This document shows, one piece after another, positions 1 through 7,671 of a stretch of DNA of 48,365 bases. Below the pieces are notes generated by a model, which saw nothing but the letters and a program-made list of their open reading frames with translations, was not told the DNA's origin and made no database searches. The stretch lies in the NCBI RefSeq assembly GCF_002102255.1, contig NZ_LQPH01000026.1:1-48365 (forward strand), given 5' to 3'. Made by a program: the position numbers and the translations under genes. Each line of letters starts with the position of its first letter. The stretch's first letter is position 1. This stretch comes from Mycobacterium nebraskense (GTDB taxonomy: Bacteria; Actinomycetota; Actinomycetes; Mycobacteriales; Mycobacteriaceae).

Positions 1-32
1 GGGTAGGAGCCGCCGCCCGGCGGCTCCTACCC
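1..32. repeat. Perfect fold-back inverted repeat at window edge
   Basis: Bases 1-15 are the exact reverse complement of bases 18-32, with a two-base centre. In the reading frame of the following pra gene, bases 4-6 are a TAG stop inside what should be the proline-rich N-terminus. A perfect hairpin exactly at the edge that also breaks a conserved frame is best explained as an assembly or read fold-back artefact, so the native sequence probably begins near base 16. Confidence 0.75.
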
Positions 33-594
33 GCCGCCCCCGCCGTCCTCCGGTGGGTACGCGCCACCACCTCCCGGACCGGCGATCCGTGCGTTGCCGA
101 CGGAGTCCTACACGCCGTGGCTCAGCCGGCTCGTGGCATTCATCATCGACATCCTCCCGTACGCCGTCGTGCACGGCATCGGGACCGGGATCCTGGTCGC
201 CACCCAGCAGACGTCGTGCATCACCGACGTCACGCAGTACGCCGTCAACCAGTACTGCGCGACCCAGAACTCGACCATCGGCATGGCCGCGCAGTGGTTG
301 GCGTCGCTGGTGGGGCTGTTCTATTTGGTTTGGAACTACGGCTACCGCCAGGGCACCACCGGGTCGAGCGTCGGCAAGTCGGTGATGAAGTTCAAGGTGG
401 TCAGCGAGGTCACCGGCCAGCCAATCGGTTTCGGGATGTCCGTCGTGCGTTCCCTCGCGCACTTCGTCGACGCCATCATCTGCTTCATCGGTTTCCTTTT
501 CCCGCTGTGGGATTCGAAGCGGCAAACGTTGGCGGACAAGATCATGACGACGGTCTGCTTGCCGCTCGACGGGACCGAGCACCAACCGGGCTAG
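7..594 (+). CDS. pra: Proline-rich antigen homologue Pra, RDD-family membrane protein (5' partial)
   Basis: The 3' part of the Rv1078/Pra-type antigen. The visible N-terminal stretch is Pro/Gly/Tyr/Ser-rich (YPPPPP and YAPPPP blocks) and leads into PAIRALPTESYTPW. An RDD domain follows with hydrophobic segments near RLVAFIIDILPYAVV, WLASLVGLFYLVW and FVDAIICFIGFLFPLW, and it ends with the conserved KRQTLADKIM motif. The true start lies outside the window; a TTG at 94 is an internal codon. The in-frame TAG at 4-6 belongs to the edge fold-back and is probably not real. The molecular function of RDD proteins is poorly defined; transport has been proposed. The next gene starts 49 nt downstream from its own promoter. 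Confidence 0.85.
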   Translation, partial: EPPPGGSYPPPPPSSGGYAPPPPGPAIRALPTESYTPWLSRLVAFIIDILPYAVVHGIGTGILVATQQTSCITDVTQYAVNQYCATQNSTIGMAAQWLASLVGLFYLVWNYGYRQGTTGSSVGKSVMKFKVVSEVTGQPIGFGMSVVRSLAHFVDAIICFIGFLFPLWDSKRQTLADKIMTTVCLPLDGTEHQPG

Positions 595-629
595 TGGTGT
601 GGGGCGCGGTGACCGAGGCGGCCGTCACC

Positions 630-635
630 TAGGCT
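630..635 (+). promoter_or_regulatory. Leaderless -10 box of metB
   Basis: TAGGCT lies 8 nt before the metB ATG, which places the expected transcription start at the start codon. No Shine-Dalgarno sequence is present there. This supports the 644 start over an upstream in-frame GTG at 599. Confidence 0.6.
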
Positions 636-643
636 GGTCGTCG

Positions 644-1804
644 ATGACCGACGACCGCAACGGACACTTCACCGGACTCGCCACCAAAGCGATTCACGCC
701 GGCTACCGCCCGGACCCGGCGACCGGGGCGGTCAACGCCCCGATCTACGCCAGCAGCACGTTCGCCCAAGACGGTGTGGGTGCGCTGCGCGGCGGGTTCG
801 AATACGCACGCACCGGCAACCCGACGCGCGCCGCGCTGGAGGCGTCGCTCGCGGCCGTCGAAGAAGGCAGCTACGGGCGGGCGTTCGGTTCCGGCATGGC
901 GGCCGCCGACTGCGCCCTGCGGGCCATGCTGCGGCCCGGCGACCACGTGATCATCCCCACCGACGCCTACGGCGGCACCTTCCGGCTGATCGACAAGGTG
1001 TTCACCCAATGGGGCGTTCGCTACACGCCGGTGGAGCTGTCCGACGTGGACGCCGTCCGCGCCGCGATCACGCCGCAGACCCGCCTGATCTGGGTGGAGA
1101 CACCGACCAACCCACTGCTGTCCATCGCCGACATCGCGGCCCTCGCCGAGCTAGGCAAACGGTCTTCGCTGAAGGTGTTGGTGGACAACACGTTCGCCTC
1201 GCCCGCGCTGCAGCAGCCGTTGACGCTGGGCGCCGACGTGGTGCTGCATTCGACCACGAAGTACATCGGCGGCCACTCCGACGTCGTGGGTGGGGTGCTG
1301 ATCACCAATGACGCGGGGCTGGACGAGGCTTTCGCCTTTCTGCAGAACGGGGCCGGCGCGGTGCCCGGCCCGTTCGACGCCTACCTGGCAATGCGCGGCC
1401 TGAAGACCCTGGTGCTGCGGATGCAGCGACACAGCGAAAACGCCTCGGCCGTTGCGGAATTCCTCGCCGGGCATCCGGCGGTGAGCACCGTGCTGTACCC
1501 CGGCCTGCCCAGCCACCCCGGGCATGACATCGCCGCTCGGCAGATGCGCGGCTTCGGCGGCATGGTGTCGGTGCGTATGCGGGGCGGCCGGCAAGCCGCC
1601 CGCGACCTGTGCGCCCGCACCGAAGTGTTCATCCTGGCCGAATCGCTCGGCGGCGTCGAGTCACTGATCGAGCACCCCAGCGCCATGACGCACGCGTCGA
1701 CCGCCGGTTCGCAACTGGAAGTGCCCGACGATCTGGTGCGGCTGTCAGTCGGCATCGAAGACATCGCCGACCTGCTGGCCGACCTCGACCAGGCGCTGGG
1801 TTAG
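644..1804 (+). CDS. metB: Cystathionine gamma-synthase MetB (Rv1079 orthologue)
   Basis: A PLP-dependent Cys/Met metabolism enzyme of 386 aa that joins an activated homoserine (O-succinyl or O-acetyl) to cysteine to give cystathionine in methionine synthesis. The motif LHSTTKYIGGHSD carries the Schiff-base lysine at about K206. The N-terminal TKAIHAGYRPDPATGAV and the C-terminal SLGGVESLIEHPSAMTHAS are typical of the family. Length matches the M. tuberculosis protein (about 388 aa). I chose ATG 644 because of the -10 box 8 nt upstream and agreement with the M. tuberculosis N-terminus; the frame is open back to 599. Cystathionine gamma-lyase activity is a possible alternative and cannot be separated by sequence reading alone. 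Confidence 0.93.
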   Translation: MTDDRNGHFTGLATKAIHAGYRPDPATGAVNAPIYASSTFAQDGVGALRGGFEYARTGNPTRAALEASLAAVEEGSYGRAFGSGMAAADCALRAMLRPGDHVIIPTDAYGGTFRLIDKVFTQWGVRYTPVELSDVDAVRAAITPQTRLIWVETPTNPLLSIADIAALAELGKRSSLKVLVDNTFASPALQQPLTLGADVVLHSTTKYIGGHSDVVGGVLITNDAGLDEAFAFLQNGAGAVPGPFDAYLAMRGLKTLVLRMQRHSENASAVAEFLAGHPAVSTVLYPGLPSHPGHDIAARQMRGFGGMVSVRMRGGRQAARDLCARTEVFILAESLGGVESLIEHPSAMTHASTAGSQLEVPDDLVRLSVGIEDIADLLADLDQALG

Positions 1805-1838
1805 TGGCGATCGCGGCGATCGCGAGCGCGGTGGAGGC

Positions 1839-1855
1839 GGGCGAAGCGGGTCGCC
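1839..1855 (+). terminator. Small hairpin downstream of metB, shared with gnd 3' region
   Basis: GGCGA-AGCGGG-TCGCC forms a 5-bp stem with a 6-nt loop in the 83-nt gap between convergent metB and greA. The same 17-nt string recurs at 40289-40305 between convergent gnd and the alpha/beta hydrolase. There is no U-tract, so a terminator role is inferred only from position and recurrence. Confidence 0.35.
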
Positions 1856-1887
1856 ACCATCTGGGCTAGCACCGCCCCGAGAGCGGG

Positions 1888-2382
1888 CTAGGAGTGGTAG
1901 GGCTCCGCACTGACCAGCGTGACCTCGACGGTGTTGCCATTGGGCACGACGTAGCTGCGGGTCTCGCCCACCTTGGCGTCGATCAGGGCGCCGCCCAGCG
2001 GTGAGTTGGGCGAGTACACCTCGAGCTTGCCGTCGTTCACGCCCTCCTGGCGGGTGGCGATCAGGAATGTCTCACTATCCGACTTGTCGCCGTTGTAGTA
2101 GACCTTCACCACCGAACCGGGCAGCGCGACGCCGGACTGCTTGGGCGCCTCGCCGACCTTCGCGTTGTTGAGCAGGTCCTGCAGCTGACGGATGCGGGCC
2201 TCCTGCTGGCCCTGCTCTTCACGGGCGGCGTGGTATCCGCCGTTCTCGCGCAGGTCGCCTTCTTCACGGCGGTCGTTGATCTCCGCGGCGATGACCGGAC
2301 GATTCGCGATCAACTGATCGAGTTCCGCCTTCAACTTGTCATGTGACTCCTGGGTCAGCCAGGTCACCGAAGTGTCCGTCAT
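1888..2382 (-). CDS. greA: Transcription elongation factor GreA (Rv1080c)
   Basis: A 164-aa transcript-cleavage factor that enters the RNA polymerase secondary channel and rescues backtracked complexes. The N-terminal coiled coil is clear ([17 protein letters not shown] through [19 protein letters not shown]); DLRENG carries the acidic tip residues. The C-terminal FKBP-like domain begins after about residue 80. Length equals the usual mycobacterial GreA. The start is preceded by a purine-rich GAGGAG about 10 nt upstream. It lies downstream of Rv1081c on the same strand with a 220-nt gap holding its own promoter and a 5' leader hairpin. Confidence 0.96.
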   Translation of the reverse strand: MTDTSVTWLTQESHDKLKAELDQLIANRPVIAAEINDRREEGDLRENGGYHAAREEQGQQEARIRQLQDLLNNAKVGEAPKQSGVALPGSVVKVYYNGDKSDSETFLIATRQEGVNDGKLEVYSPNSPLGGALIDAKVGETRSYVVPNGNTVEVTLVSAEPYHS

Positions 2383-2506
2383 CTCGTCGTGCTCCTCATG
2401 TTGTCGTTCCGCGTAACCGCGTAAGCCTGTTAACCCCGCCGCCGGGAGTATCCGGGTCTCCTCCCCGTGTGCTGCCGATCCGTTGTGCTCACGGCCTTAA
2501 TGCAGC

Positions 2507-2536
2507 AATACACGGTCCCATCAGGAACCGTGCATT
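2507..2536 (-). ncRNA. Stem-loop at the 5' end of the greA leader
   Basis: Read on the minus strand, arms 2536-2524 and 2519-2507 form a 13-bp stem (two G-U pairs, no mismatch) closing a 4-nt UGAU loop. On the plus strand the same positions would give two A-C mismatches, so the structure favours RNA made in the greA direction. Its 5' arm begins just where transcription from the nearby -10 box should start, which leaves a leader of about 150 nt before greA. It could stabilise the mRNA or be regulatory. No U-tract follows, so it is not a classical terminator. Confidence 0.45.
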
Positions 2537-2541
2537 CACCC

Positions 2542-2547
2542 ATGTTA
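2542..2547 (-). promoter_or_regulatory. Candidate -10 box of greA
   Basis: On the minus strand TAACAT fits TANNNT, and the expected start about 6 nt downstream falls at the base of the leader hairpin. No convincing -35 hexamer is visible, as is usual in mycobacteria. Confidence 0.45.
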
Positions 2548-2602
2548 CCACCGCGCAAACAATTGATGACTCCAAATTCGCAGTTCGGCTGTTGTTACTG
2601 CG

Positions 2603-3037
2603 TCAGGCCGGCCGCAGATAGGCGGGTACGTCGGTGCCGCAGCCGTAGATGTCGGCCATCACCGGCGGTTTGCTGGACTTCACCGTGGTCGTCAGCTGCA
2701 CCGTGGCCGCCCCGGACGGTGGGACCAGCACCTCCCGCCTGCCCGTCTCGCTGCCGTCCTTGGCCCGGACCCGCACGATGCAGTCCACCGGCCGGGACGG
2801 ATCGGATCGCGTCACGCTGATCGTTACCGACGCCGTCTCCTCGTCGATCACCCGATAGCTGGCCAGCGTGCCCGTCACCGCACTGGTGCCCAGCCGGTGG
2901 TAGCCGACGACGGCAATCACCAGGCCGGCTGCGACCACCAGCGCACCCAGCCCGATGATCACCCAACGCCGGGGCACCCGCGAGCGCACGGAACGCCCGT
3001 AGCGGGCCTCGGGACGGGAAGGGGAAGGTTCGGTCAT
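2603..3037 (-). CDS. DUF4307 single-pass membrane protein (Rv1081c)
   Basis: A 144-aa protein with a short cytosolic N-terminus rich in Pro and Arg, one membrane segment at about residues 25-46 (WVIIGLGALVVAAGLVIAVV), and an extracytoplasmic beta-rich domain. That domain contains VDCIVRVRAKDGSETGRREV and a second Cys in DIYGCGTDVP, so a disulfide is possible. It matches the conserved mycobacterial Rv1081c family in length. The frame stays open far upstream antisense to mca and the DUF255 gene, but ATG 3037 gives the family N-terminus MTEPSPSRP. It is divergent from mca across 114 nt. Function is unknown. Confidence 0.85.
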   Translation of the reverse strand: MTEPSPSRPEARYGRSVRSRVPRRWVIIGLGALVVAAGLVIAVVGYHRLGTSAVTGTLASYRVIDEETASVTISVTRSDPSRPVDCIVRVRAKDGSETGRREVLVPPSGAATVQLTTTVKSSKPPVMADIYGCGTDVPAYLRPA

Positions 3038-3110
3038 GCCTGGGTACGCCTGAGTGGTCGGCTGCCGGACGCCGGCCGACAGCATGCAACGATCTGAAGA
3101 ACTGGAATTA

Positions 3111-3116
3111 TAGGTT
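3111..3116 (+). promoter_or_regulatory. Candidate -10 box of the mca operon
   Basis: TAGGTT inside an AT-rich patch (ATTATAGGTT) lies about 35 nt before mca, giving a short leader that carries the AAGGGGG ribosome-binding site 3 nt from GTG. Confidence 0.45.
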
Positions 3117-3151
3117 CGTAACCGGCGACCGGCAGACCGACAAGGGGGCAC

Positions 3152-4024
3152 GTGAGCGAACTGCGGTTGATGGCGGTGCACGCCCACCCCGACGACGAGT
3201 CCAGCAAGGGCGCAGCCACCCTCGCCCGCTACGCCGACGAGGGCCACCGGGTGCTGGTGGTGACGCTGACCGGCGGTGAGCGCGGCGACATTCTCAACCC
3301 GGCGATGGACCTGCCCGAAGTGCACGGCCACATCGCCGAGATCCGCCGCGACGAGATGGCGAAGGCCGCCGAGATCCTCGGTGTCGAGCACACCTGGCTC
3401 GGCTTCGTCGACTCCGGCTTGCCCAATGGGGACCCGCCGCCCCCGCTGCCCGAAGGATGCTTCGCGACGGTGCCGCTGGAGGAGTCGGTCGAGTCGCTGG
3501 TGCGCGTGGTCCGCGAGTTCCGCCCGCACGTGATCACCACCTACGACGAGAACGGTGGCTACCCGCATCCGGATCACATTCGCTGCCACCAGGTTTCGGT
3601 CGGCGCCTTCGAGGCGGCCGGAGATTATCGGCGGTTTCCCGACGCGGGCGAGCCGTGGGTGGCGTCCAAGCTCTACTACATCCACGGATTCCTGCGGGCC
3701 CGGATGCAGTTGCTGCACGACGAGGCCGTCAAACACGGTCACGAGCCCCCGTTCAAGAAGTGGCTCGAGCACTGGGACGCCTCGCACGACCCGTTCGAGT
3801 CCCGGGTGACGACGCGCGTCGAGTGCTCGGCGTACTTCAGCCAACGCGACGACGCGCTGCGGGCGCACACCACCCAGATCGACCCGGAGCACGACTTCTT
3901 CGCCGCGCCCATCGAATGGCAACAGCGGCTCTGGCCGACGGAGGAGTTCGAGTTGGCGCGCTCGCGGGTTCCCGTCCGGCTGCCCGAGGACGACCTGTTC
4001 GCCGGAATCGAGAGTGACCGGTGA
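3152..4024 (+). CDS. mca: Mycothiol S-conjugate amidase Mca (Rv1082)
   Basis: A zinc amidase that cleaves mycothiol S-conjugates into a mercapturic acid and GlcN-Ins, a main electrophile and antibiotic detoxification step in mycothiol-using Actinobacteria. It has 290 aa. The AHPDDES motif (H12, D14, D15) and HPDH (H139 to H142) supply zinc ligands and the catalytic base typical of the MshB/Mca (LmbE) family. The tail [23 protein letters not shown] and the length favour Mca over MshB. The GTG start follows a strong AAGGGGG. The stop overlaps the next gene by GTGA, so translation is probably coupled. Confidence 0.95.
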   Translation: MSELRLMAVHAHPDDESSKGAATLARYADEGHRVLVVTLTGGERGDILNPAMDLPEVHGHIAEIRRDEMAKAAEILGVEHTWLGFVDSGLPNGDPPPPLPEGCFATVPLEESVESLVRVVREFRPHVITTYDENGGYPHPDHIRCHQVSVGAFEAAGDYRRFPDAGEPWVASKLYYIHGFLRARMQLLHDEAVKHGHEPPFKKWLEHWDASHDPFESRVTTRVECSAYFSQRDDALRAHTTQIDPEHDFFAAPIEWQQRLWPTEEFELARSRVPVRLPEDDLFAGIESDR

Positions 4025-4341
4025 ACCACCTGTTTTTCGTCGCAAGCACGGCCGCCGGTTGGCAGGCGGACGGCGCGCCGCAGCACACCGGGCCCGACTT
4101 CGGTAAGGCCAGCCCGATCGGGCTGCTGATCGTCGTCCTGCTGTTGATCGCCACGCTGTTGCTGCTGCGATCGATGAACCGGCAATTGAAAAAGGTGCCC
4201 AAGTCGTTCGACCCCAAGCACCCCGAGCCCGACCAGGCCGCCGACCAAGGCACCGACGCGGTCGACGAGGCCGACGGACGCAGCCCGGGCCACGCGAACG
4301 GATCGGAGCGGGCACCGGGCCCCGGCGATGAGCCCGGCTGA
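4021..4341 (+). CDS. Small single-pass membrane protein (Rv1083-like)
   Basis: A 106-aa protein with one strong membrane segment at about residues 33-50 ([20 protein letters not shown]), then a basic stop-transfer stretch ([11 protein letters not shown]) and a hydrophilic acidic tail rich in Asp, Glu, Pro and Gly. It overlaps mca by 4 nt at its start and the DUF255 gene by 14 nt at its end, so it sits inside a tightly coupled three-gene operon. It is somewhat longer than the M. tuberculosis homologue I recall (about 88 aa) because of the acidic tail. Function is unknown. Confidence 0.8.
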   Translation: MNHLFFVASTAAGWQADGAPQHTGPDFGKASPIGLLIVVLLLIATLLLLRSMNRQLKKVPKSFDPKHPEPDQAADQGTDAVDEADGRSPGHANGSERAPGPGDEPG

Positions 4342-6340
4342 CGCCACCGCGACGAACACCCTCGGGCTGGCCACCAGCCCGTATCTGCGCCAGCACGCCG
4401 ACAACCCGGTGCACTGGCAGCAGTGGACCCCGCAGGCGCTCGAGGCCGCGGCCGAGCGTGACGTGCCGATCCTGCTCTCCATCGGCTACGCGGCCTGCCA
4501 CTGGTGTCACGTCATGGCCCACGAATCGTTCGAGGACGACGAGGTGGCCGCCGCCATGAACTCCGGATTCGTCTGCATCAAGGTCGACCGCGAGGAACGC
4601 CCGGACCTCGACGCCGTCTACATGAATGCCACCGTGGCGCTGACCGGGCACGGCGGTTGGCCGATGACGTGTTTCCTGACGCCGGACGGCCGGCCTTTCT
4701 TCTGTGGTACGTACTACCCCAAAGATGGCTTCCTGCAGCTGCTTTCGGCGGTATCCGCCACCTGGCAGCAGCGCCGCGGCGAGGTGGAGGAGGCGTCCGA
4801 CCATATCGCCGGCGAGCTGCGTGCGATGGCGTCCGGGCTGCCCTCCGGTGGGCCGGACGTCGCGCCGGCGCTGTGTGACCACGCGGTGGCCGCGGTGCTG
4901 GGCGACCAGGACCCGGTGCACGGCGGCTTCGGCGGCGCGCCCAAATTCCCGCCGTCGGCAATTCTCGAGGCGCTGCTGCGCAATTACGAGCGCACCGGGT
5001 CGAAGGCGGCGCTGGAGGCGGTGGTGCGCACCGGCAACGCGATGGCCCGCGGCGGCATCTACGACCAGCTCGCGGGCGGGTTCGCCCGCTACAGCGTCGA
5101 CAACGCTTGGGTGGTACCGCATTTCGAGAAGATGCTGTACGACAACGCGCTGCTGCTGCGCGCCTACGCGCACTGGGCCCGGCGGACCGGTGATCCGCTG
5201 GCGCGCCGCGTCACCGCCCAGACCGCGCGCTTCCTGCTCGACGATCTGGCCGACGGCGCGATGTTCACGTCGTCGCTGGACGCCGACGCCGACGGGCGGG
5301 AGGGCTCGACCTATGTCTGGACGCCCGAGCAGCTGACCGAGGTGCTCGGTCCCGACGACGGCCCTTGGGCCGCAACCGTTTTCGCGGTCACCGCGACTGG
5401 CTCCTTCGAACACGGCACGTCGGTTCTGCGATTGCCCGCCGACCCCGACGATCCGCAACGGCTCGAACGTCTCCGGGCCGCGCTGCTGGCCGCCCGGCTG
5501 ACCCGCGCCCAGCCCGGGCGCGACGACAAGGTCGTCACGTCCTGGAACGGCCTGGCCATCACCGCGCTGGCCGAGGCAAGCGTGGCCCTGGACGAGGCTG
5601 AACTGGCCCAAGCCGCGCGGGACTGCGCGACCGCGTTGCTGGGCTTGCACATCGTCGACGGGCGGCTGCGGCGCGCCAGCCTGGGCGGGGTGGTCGGCGA
5701 CAGCGCCGCCATCCTCGAAGACCACGCGATGCTGGCCACCGGCCTGCTCGCCCTCTACCAGCTGACCGCCGACGCCGCCTGGCTTACCGCGGCGACCGAC
5801 CTGCTCGACACCGCGCTGCGGCATTTCGCCGACCCGGAGCGGCCCGGCCGCTGGTTCGACACCGCCGACGACGCCGAGCGGTTGATGCTGCGGCCGGCCG
5901 ACCCGCTGGACGGGGCGACGCCGTCGGGGGCGTCGTCGATCACCGAGGCGCTGCTGACCGCGGCGCACCTGGTCGACGGTGGGCGCGCGGAGCGGTATCT
6001 GCGGGCGGCGGCCGAGGGACTCAACGCGCATTCGGTGCTGCTGGAACGCGCGCCGCGCTCGGCGGGACATTGGCTGGCCGTGGCGGAAGCCGCCGTTCGC
6101 GGACCGCTGCAGATCGCGGTCGCCTGCGATCCGTCGCGGTCGGCGCTGCTGGCCGACGCGCGGCGGTTGGCGCCCGGTGGGTCGATCGTCGTGGGCGGCG
6201 AACAGGACTCGTCGACACTGCTCGCGGCGCGTGACCGGGTGGCCGGCGCCGACGCCGCCTACGTGTGCCGCGGCCGGGTGTGCGACTTGCCGGTCACCAC
6301 CGCCGAAGACCTCGCGGGGGCGCTGGCCGCGCCACGGTAG
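4328..6340 (+). CDS. DUF255 thioredoxin-fold / six-hairpin protein (Rv1084, YyaL family)
   Basis: A 670-aa two-domain protein. The N-terminal thioredoxin-like DUF255 domain opens with LATSPYLRQHADNPVHW and carries CHWC at residues 57-60 (redox or metal motif), then VDREERPDLD and GHGGWPMT. The rest resembles an alpha/alpha six-barrel of the N-acylglucosamine 2-epimerase/cellobiase superfamily (YDQLAGGFARYSVD, WVVPHFEKMLYDNA). The family is widespread but its reaction is unsettled. Start ATG 4328 overlaps the previous gene by 14 nt. The stop codon TAG overlaps the -10 box of the next gene. Co-transcription with mca hints at thiol biology, which is inference. Confidence 0.88.
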   Translation: MSPADATATNTLGLATSPYLRQHADNPVHWQQWTPQALEAAAERDVPILLSIGYAACHWCHVMAHESFEDDEVAAAMNSGFVCIKVDREERPDLDAVYMNATVALTGHGGWPMTCFLTPDGRPFFCGTYYPKDGFLQLLSAVSATWQQRRGEVEEASDHIAGELRAMASGLPSGGPDVAPALCDHAVAAVLGDQDPVHGGFGGAPKFPPSAILEALLRNYERTGSKAALEAVVRTGNAMARGGIYDQLAGGFARYSVDNAWVVPHFEKMLYDNALLLRAYAHWARRTGDPLARRVTAQTARFLLDDLADGAMFTSSLDADADGREGSTYVWTPEQLTEVLGPDDGPWAATVFAVTATGSFEHGTSVLRLPADPDDPQRLERLRAALLAARLTRAQPGRDDKVVTSWNGLAITALAEASVALDEAELAQAARDCATALLGLHIVDGRLRRASLGGVVGDSAAILEDHAMLATGLLALYQLTADAAWLTAATDLLDTALRHFADPERPGRWFDTADDAERLMLRPADPLDGATPSGASSITEALLTAAHLVDGGRAERYLRAAAEGLNAHSVLLERAPRSAGHWLAVAEAAVRGPLQIAVACDPSRSALLADARRLAPGGSIVVGGEQDSSTLLAARDRVAGADAAYVCRGRVCDLPVTTAEDLAGALAAPR

Positions 6341-6343
6341 CGT
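6338..6343 (+). promoter_or_regulatory. Leaderless -10 box embedded in a stop codon
   Basis: TAGCGT begins with the TAG stop of the DUF255 gene and lies 8 nt before the ATG of the next gene, so that gene may also have its own leaderless transcript. Confidence 0.5.
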
Positions 6344-6351
6344 GACGTGTC

Positions 6352-6723
6352 ATGCCGAGCGCCGAACACATCACCGACACGGTCAACCGCTACATCGAAC
6401 TGGTCGCCAAGGGCGGCGCCGACGAGTTGGTCGAGCTGTACGCCGATGACGCGACAGTCGAGGACCCCGTCGGCGGCGAGGTGCACATCGGCCACCAGGC
6501 GATCCACCGCTTCTACTCCGCGGTCAACGATGTGCAGCGCGAATGCGAACTGGTGACGCTGCGGGTCGCCGGCAACGAGGCGGCCTTCCATTTCCGCCTC
6601 ACGATCATCGCGGGGGAACACCGGATGGTGATCGAGCCGATCGACGTGATGGCGTTCAACGAGGACGGCAAGATCGCGCACATGAAGGCCTACTGGTCGG
6701 CGGCGGACGTCACACAGCTGTAG
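6352..6723 (+). CDS. Steroid delta-isomerase (ketosteroid isomerase fold)
   Basis: A 123-aa SnoaL/NTF2-like protein. It keeps all three catalytic residues of delta-5-3-ketosteroid isomerase at nearly the classical numbering: Y14, D38 (VEDPVG) and D98 (EPIDVMAF; D99 in the Comamonas enzyme). Most SnoaL-like proteins lack this triad, so isomerisation of a 3-keto-delta-5 steroid to the delta-4 form is a reasonable prediction. The ATG is 8 nt after a TAGCGT box and 12 nt after the previous stop. I do not recall an orthologue at this position in M. tuberculosis. It is convergent with the hemolysin III gene, with stop codons 4 nt apart. Confidence 0.8.
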   Translation: MPSAEHITDTVNRYIELVAKGGADELVELYADDATVEDPVGGEVHIGHQAIHRFYSAVNDVQRECELVTLRVAGNEAAFHFRLTIIAGEHRMVIEPIDVMAFNEDGKIAHMKAYWSAADVTQL

Positions 6724-6727
6724 CCGC

Positions 6728-7507
6728 TCAGCGCACCAGCCATGCGTGGTCGCCGACGTAGAACACCGCGAACCACATGGCGATGTAGTGCAGGATCGCC
6801 GCGATCGCGGTGAAGGCGTGGAAAACCTCGTGATAGCCGAACGTCGTGGGCCACGGGTCGGGCCAACGGAGCCCGTAAAAGATCCCACCGACGCTGTAGA
6901 ACACGCCGCCGACGGCCAGCAGCACCATCGCGGCCACCCCGGCCTTGTGCAGGATCGTCGGGCAGTACCACACGGCCACCCACCCGAGCAGCAGGTATAG
7001 CGGCACACCCAGCCAGCGCGGTGCCGACGGCCAGCACACCTTCAGCAGAATCCCCGCCAGCGCCCCGCCCCATACGATCCACAGCACCTCCACCCCGGTC
7101 TGCTGCGGCATGGCCAGGCGCGCGAACGGCGTGTAGCTGCCGGCGATGAACACGAAGATCATCGAATGGTCGAGCCGCTTCATGAGGTTGCGGGCCGCCG
7201 CGGATTTCCAATGCACCCGGTGATAGGTGGCGCTGACGGCGAACATCGCCACCGTCGCCGCCGCGTAGACCAGCGTCGAATGACCGGCCCGCGGCGAGGA
7301 GGCGGCCCACGACACCGACACCAGGGTGGCGCCGGCGATGATCGCCAGCCACGCGGAGAAGAAGTGGATCCAGCCGCGCATCCGGGGCTTGGTCAGAACG
7401 TGGGCGGCACCCTCGACAAGCTGTTCGACGGTGTTGCCGGGCGCGATGGCCTCGGACTCGCGATCCGAACCGTCCGAATTGGCAGACGTGCTCGTCTGGC
7501 TGCTCAT
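6728..7507 (-). CDS. Hemolysin III / TrhA (PAQR) family membrane protein (Rv1085c)
   Basis: A 259-aa protein with seven predicted membrane segments after a hydrophilic N-terminus of about 40 residues. Family signatures are SATYHRVHW after the second segment, [16 protein letters not shown] in the third, and GYHEVFHAF near the C-terminus; their histidines form the zinc site of PAQR proteins. Bacterial members have been linked to membrane lipid homeostasis, and the old hemolysin label is not reliable. The start gives [15 protein letters not shown], and a shorter N-terminus is possible. The family length is about 210-245 aa. It is divergent from uppS across 164 nt. Confidence 0.9.
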   Translation of the reverse strand: MSSQTSTSANSDGSDRESEAIAPGNTVEQLVEGAAHVLTKPRMRGWIHFFSAWLAIIAGATLVSVSWAASSPRAGHSTLVYAAATVAMFAVSATYHRVHWKSAAARNLMKRLDHSMIFVFIAGSYTPFARLAMPQQTGVEVLWIVWGGALAGILLKVCWPSAPRWLGVPLYLLLGWVAVWYCPTILHKAGVAAMVLLAVGGVFYSVGGIFYGLRWPDPWPTTFGYHEVFHAFTAIAAILHYIAMWFAVFYVGDHAWLVR

Positions 7508-7657
7508 AATCCTGTGCCCTCATCTTGCAGGTCGGGGAATTGCCAGTGGCTGCTCAACCTCAACAGTAATCGGCGACGGCCACGGCATGGTCTCCGCCCG
7601 CGCGTGACCGGCTTGAAACCGGGCCGGAATCGCAGGGGAATTTGGCGCAGCTCACAG

Positions 7658-7663
7658 TAGGCT
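7658..7663 (+). promoter_or_regulatory. Leaderless -10 box of uppS (Rv1086)
   Basis: TAGGCT lies 8 nt before the GTG start at 7672 and no Shine-Dalgarno sequence is visible. Confidence 0.55.
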
Positions 7664-7671
7664 GAATCTCC

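Noticed and set aside
2603..6070. 1155-codon open frame on the minus strand across mca and the DUF255 gene
   Set aside because: Only its first ~144 C-terminal codons (2603-3037) match the Rv1081c family. The rest is antisense to well-supported genes and is Arg/Gly/Val-rich, as expected from high-GC codon bias.
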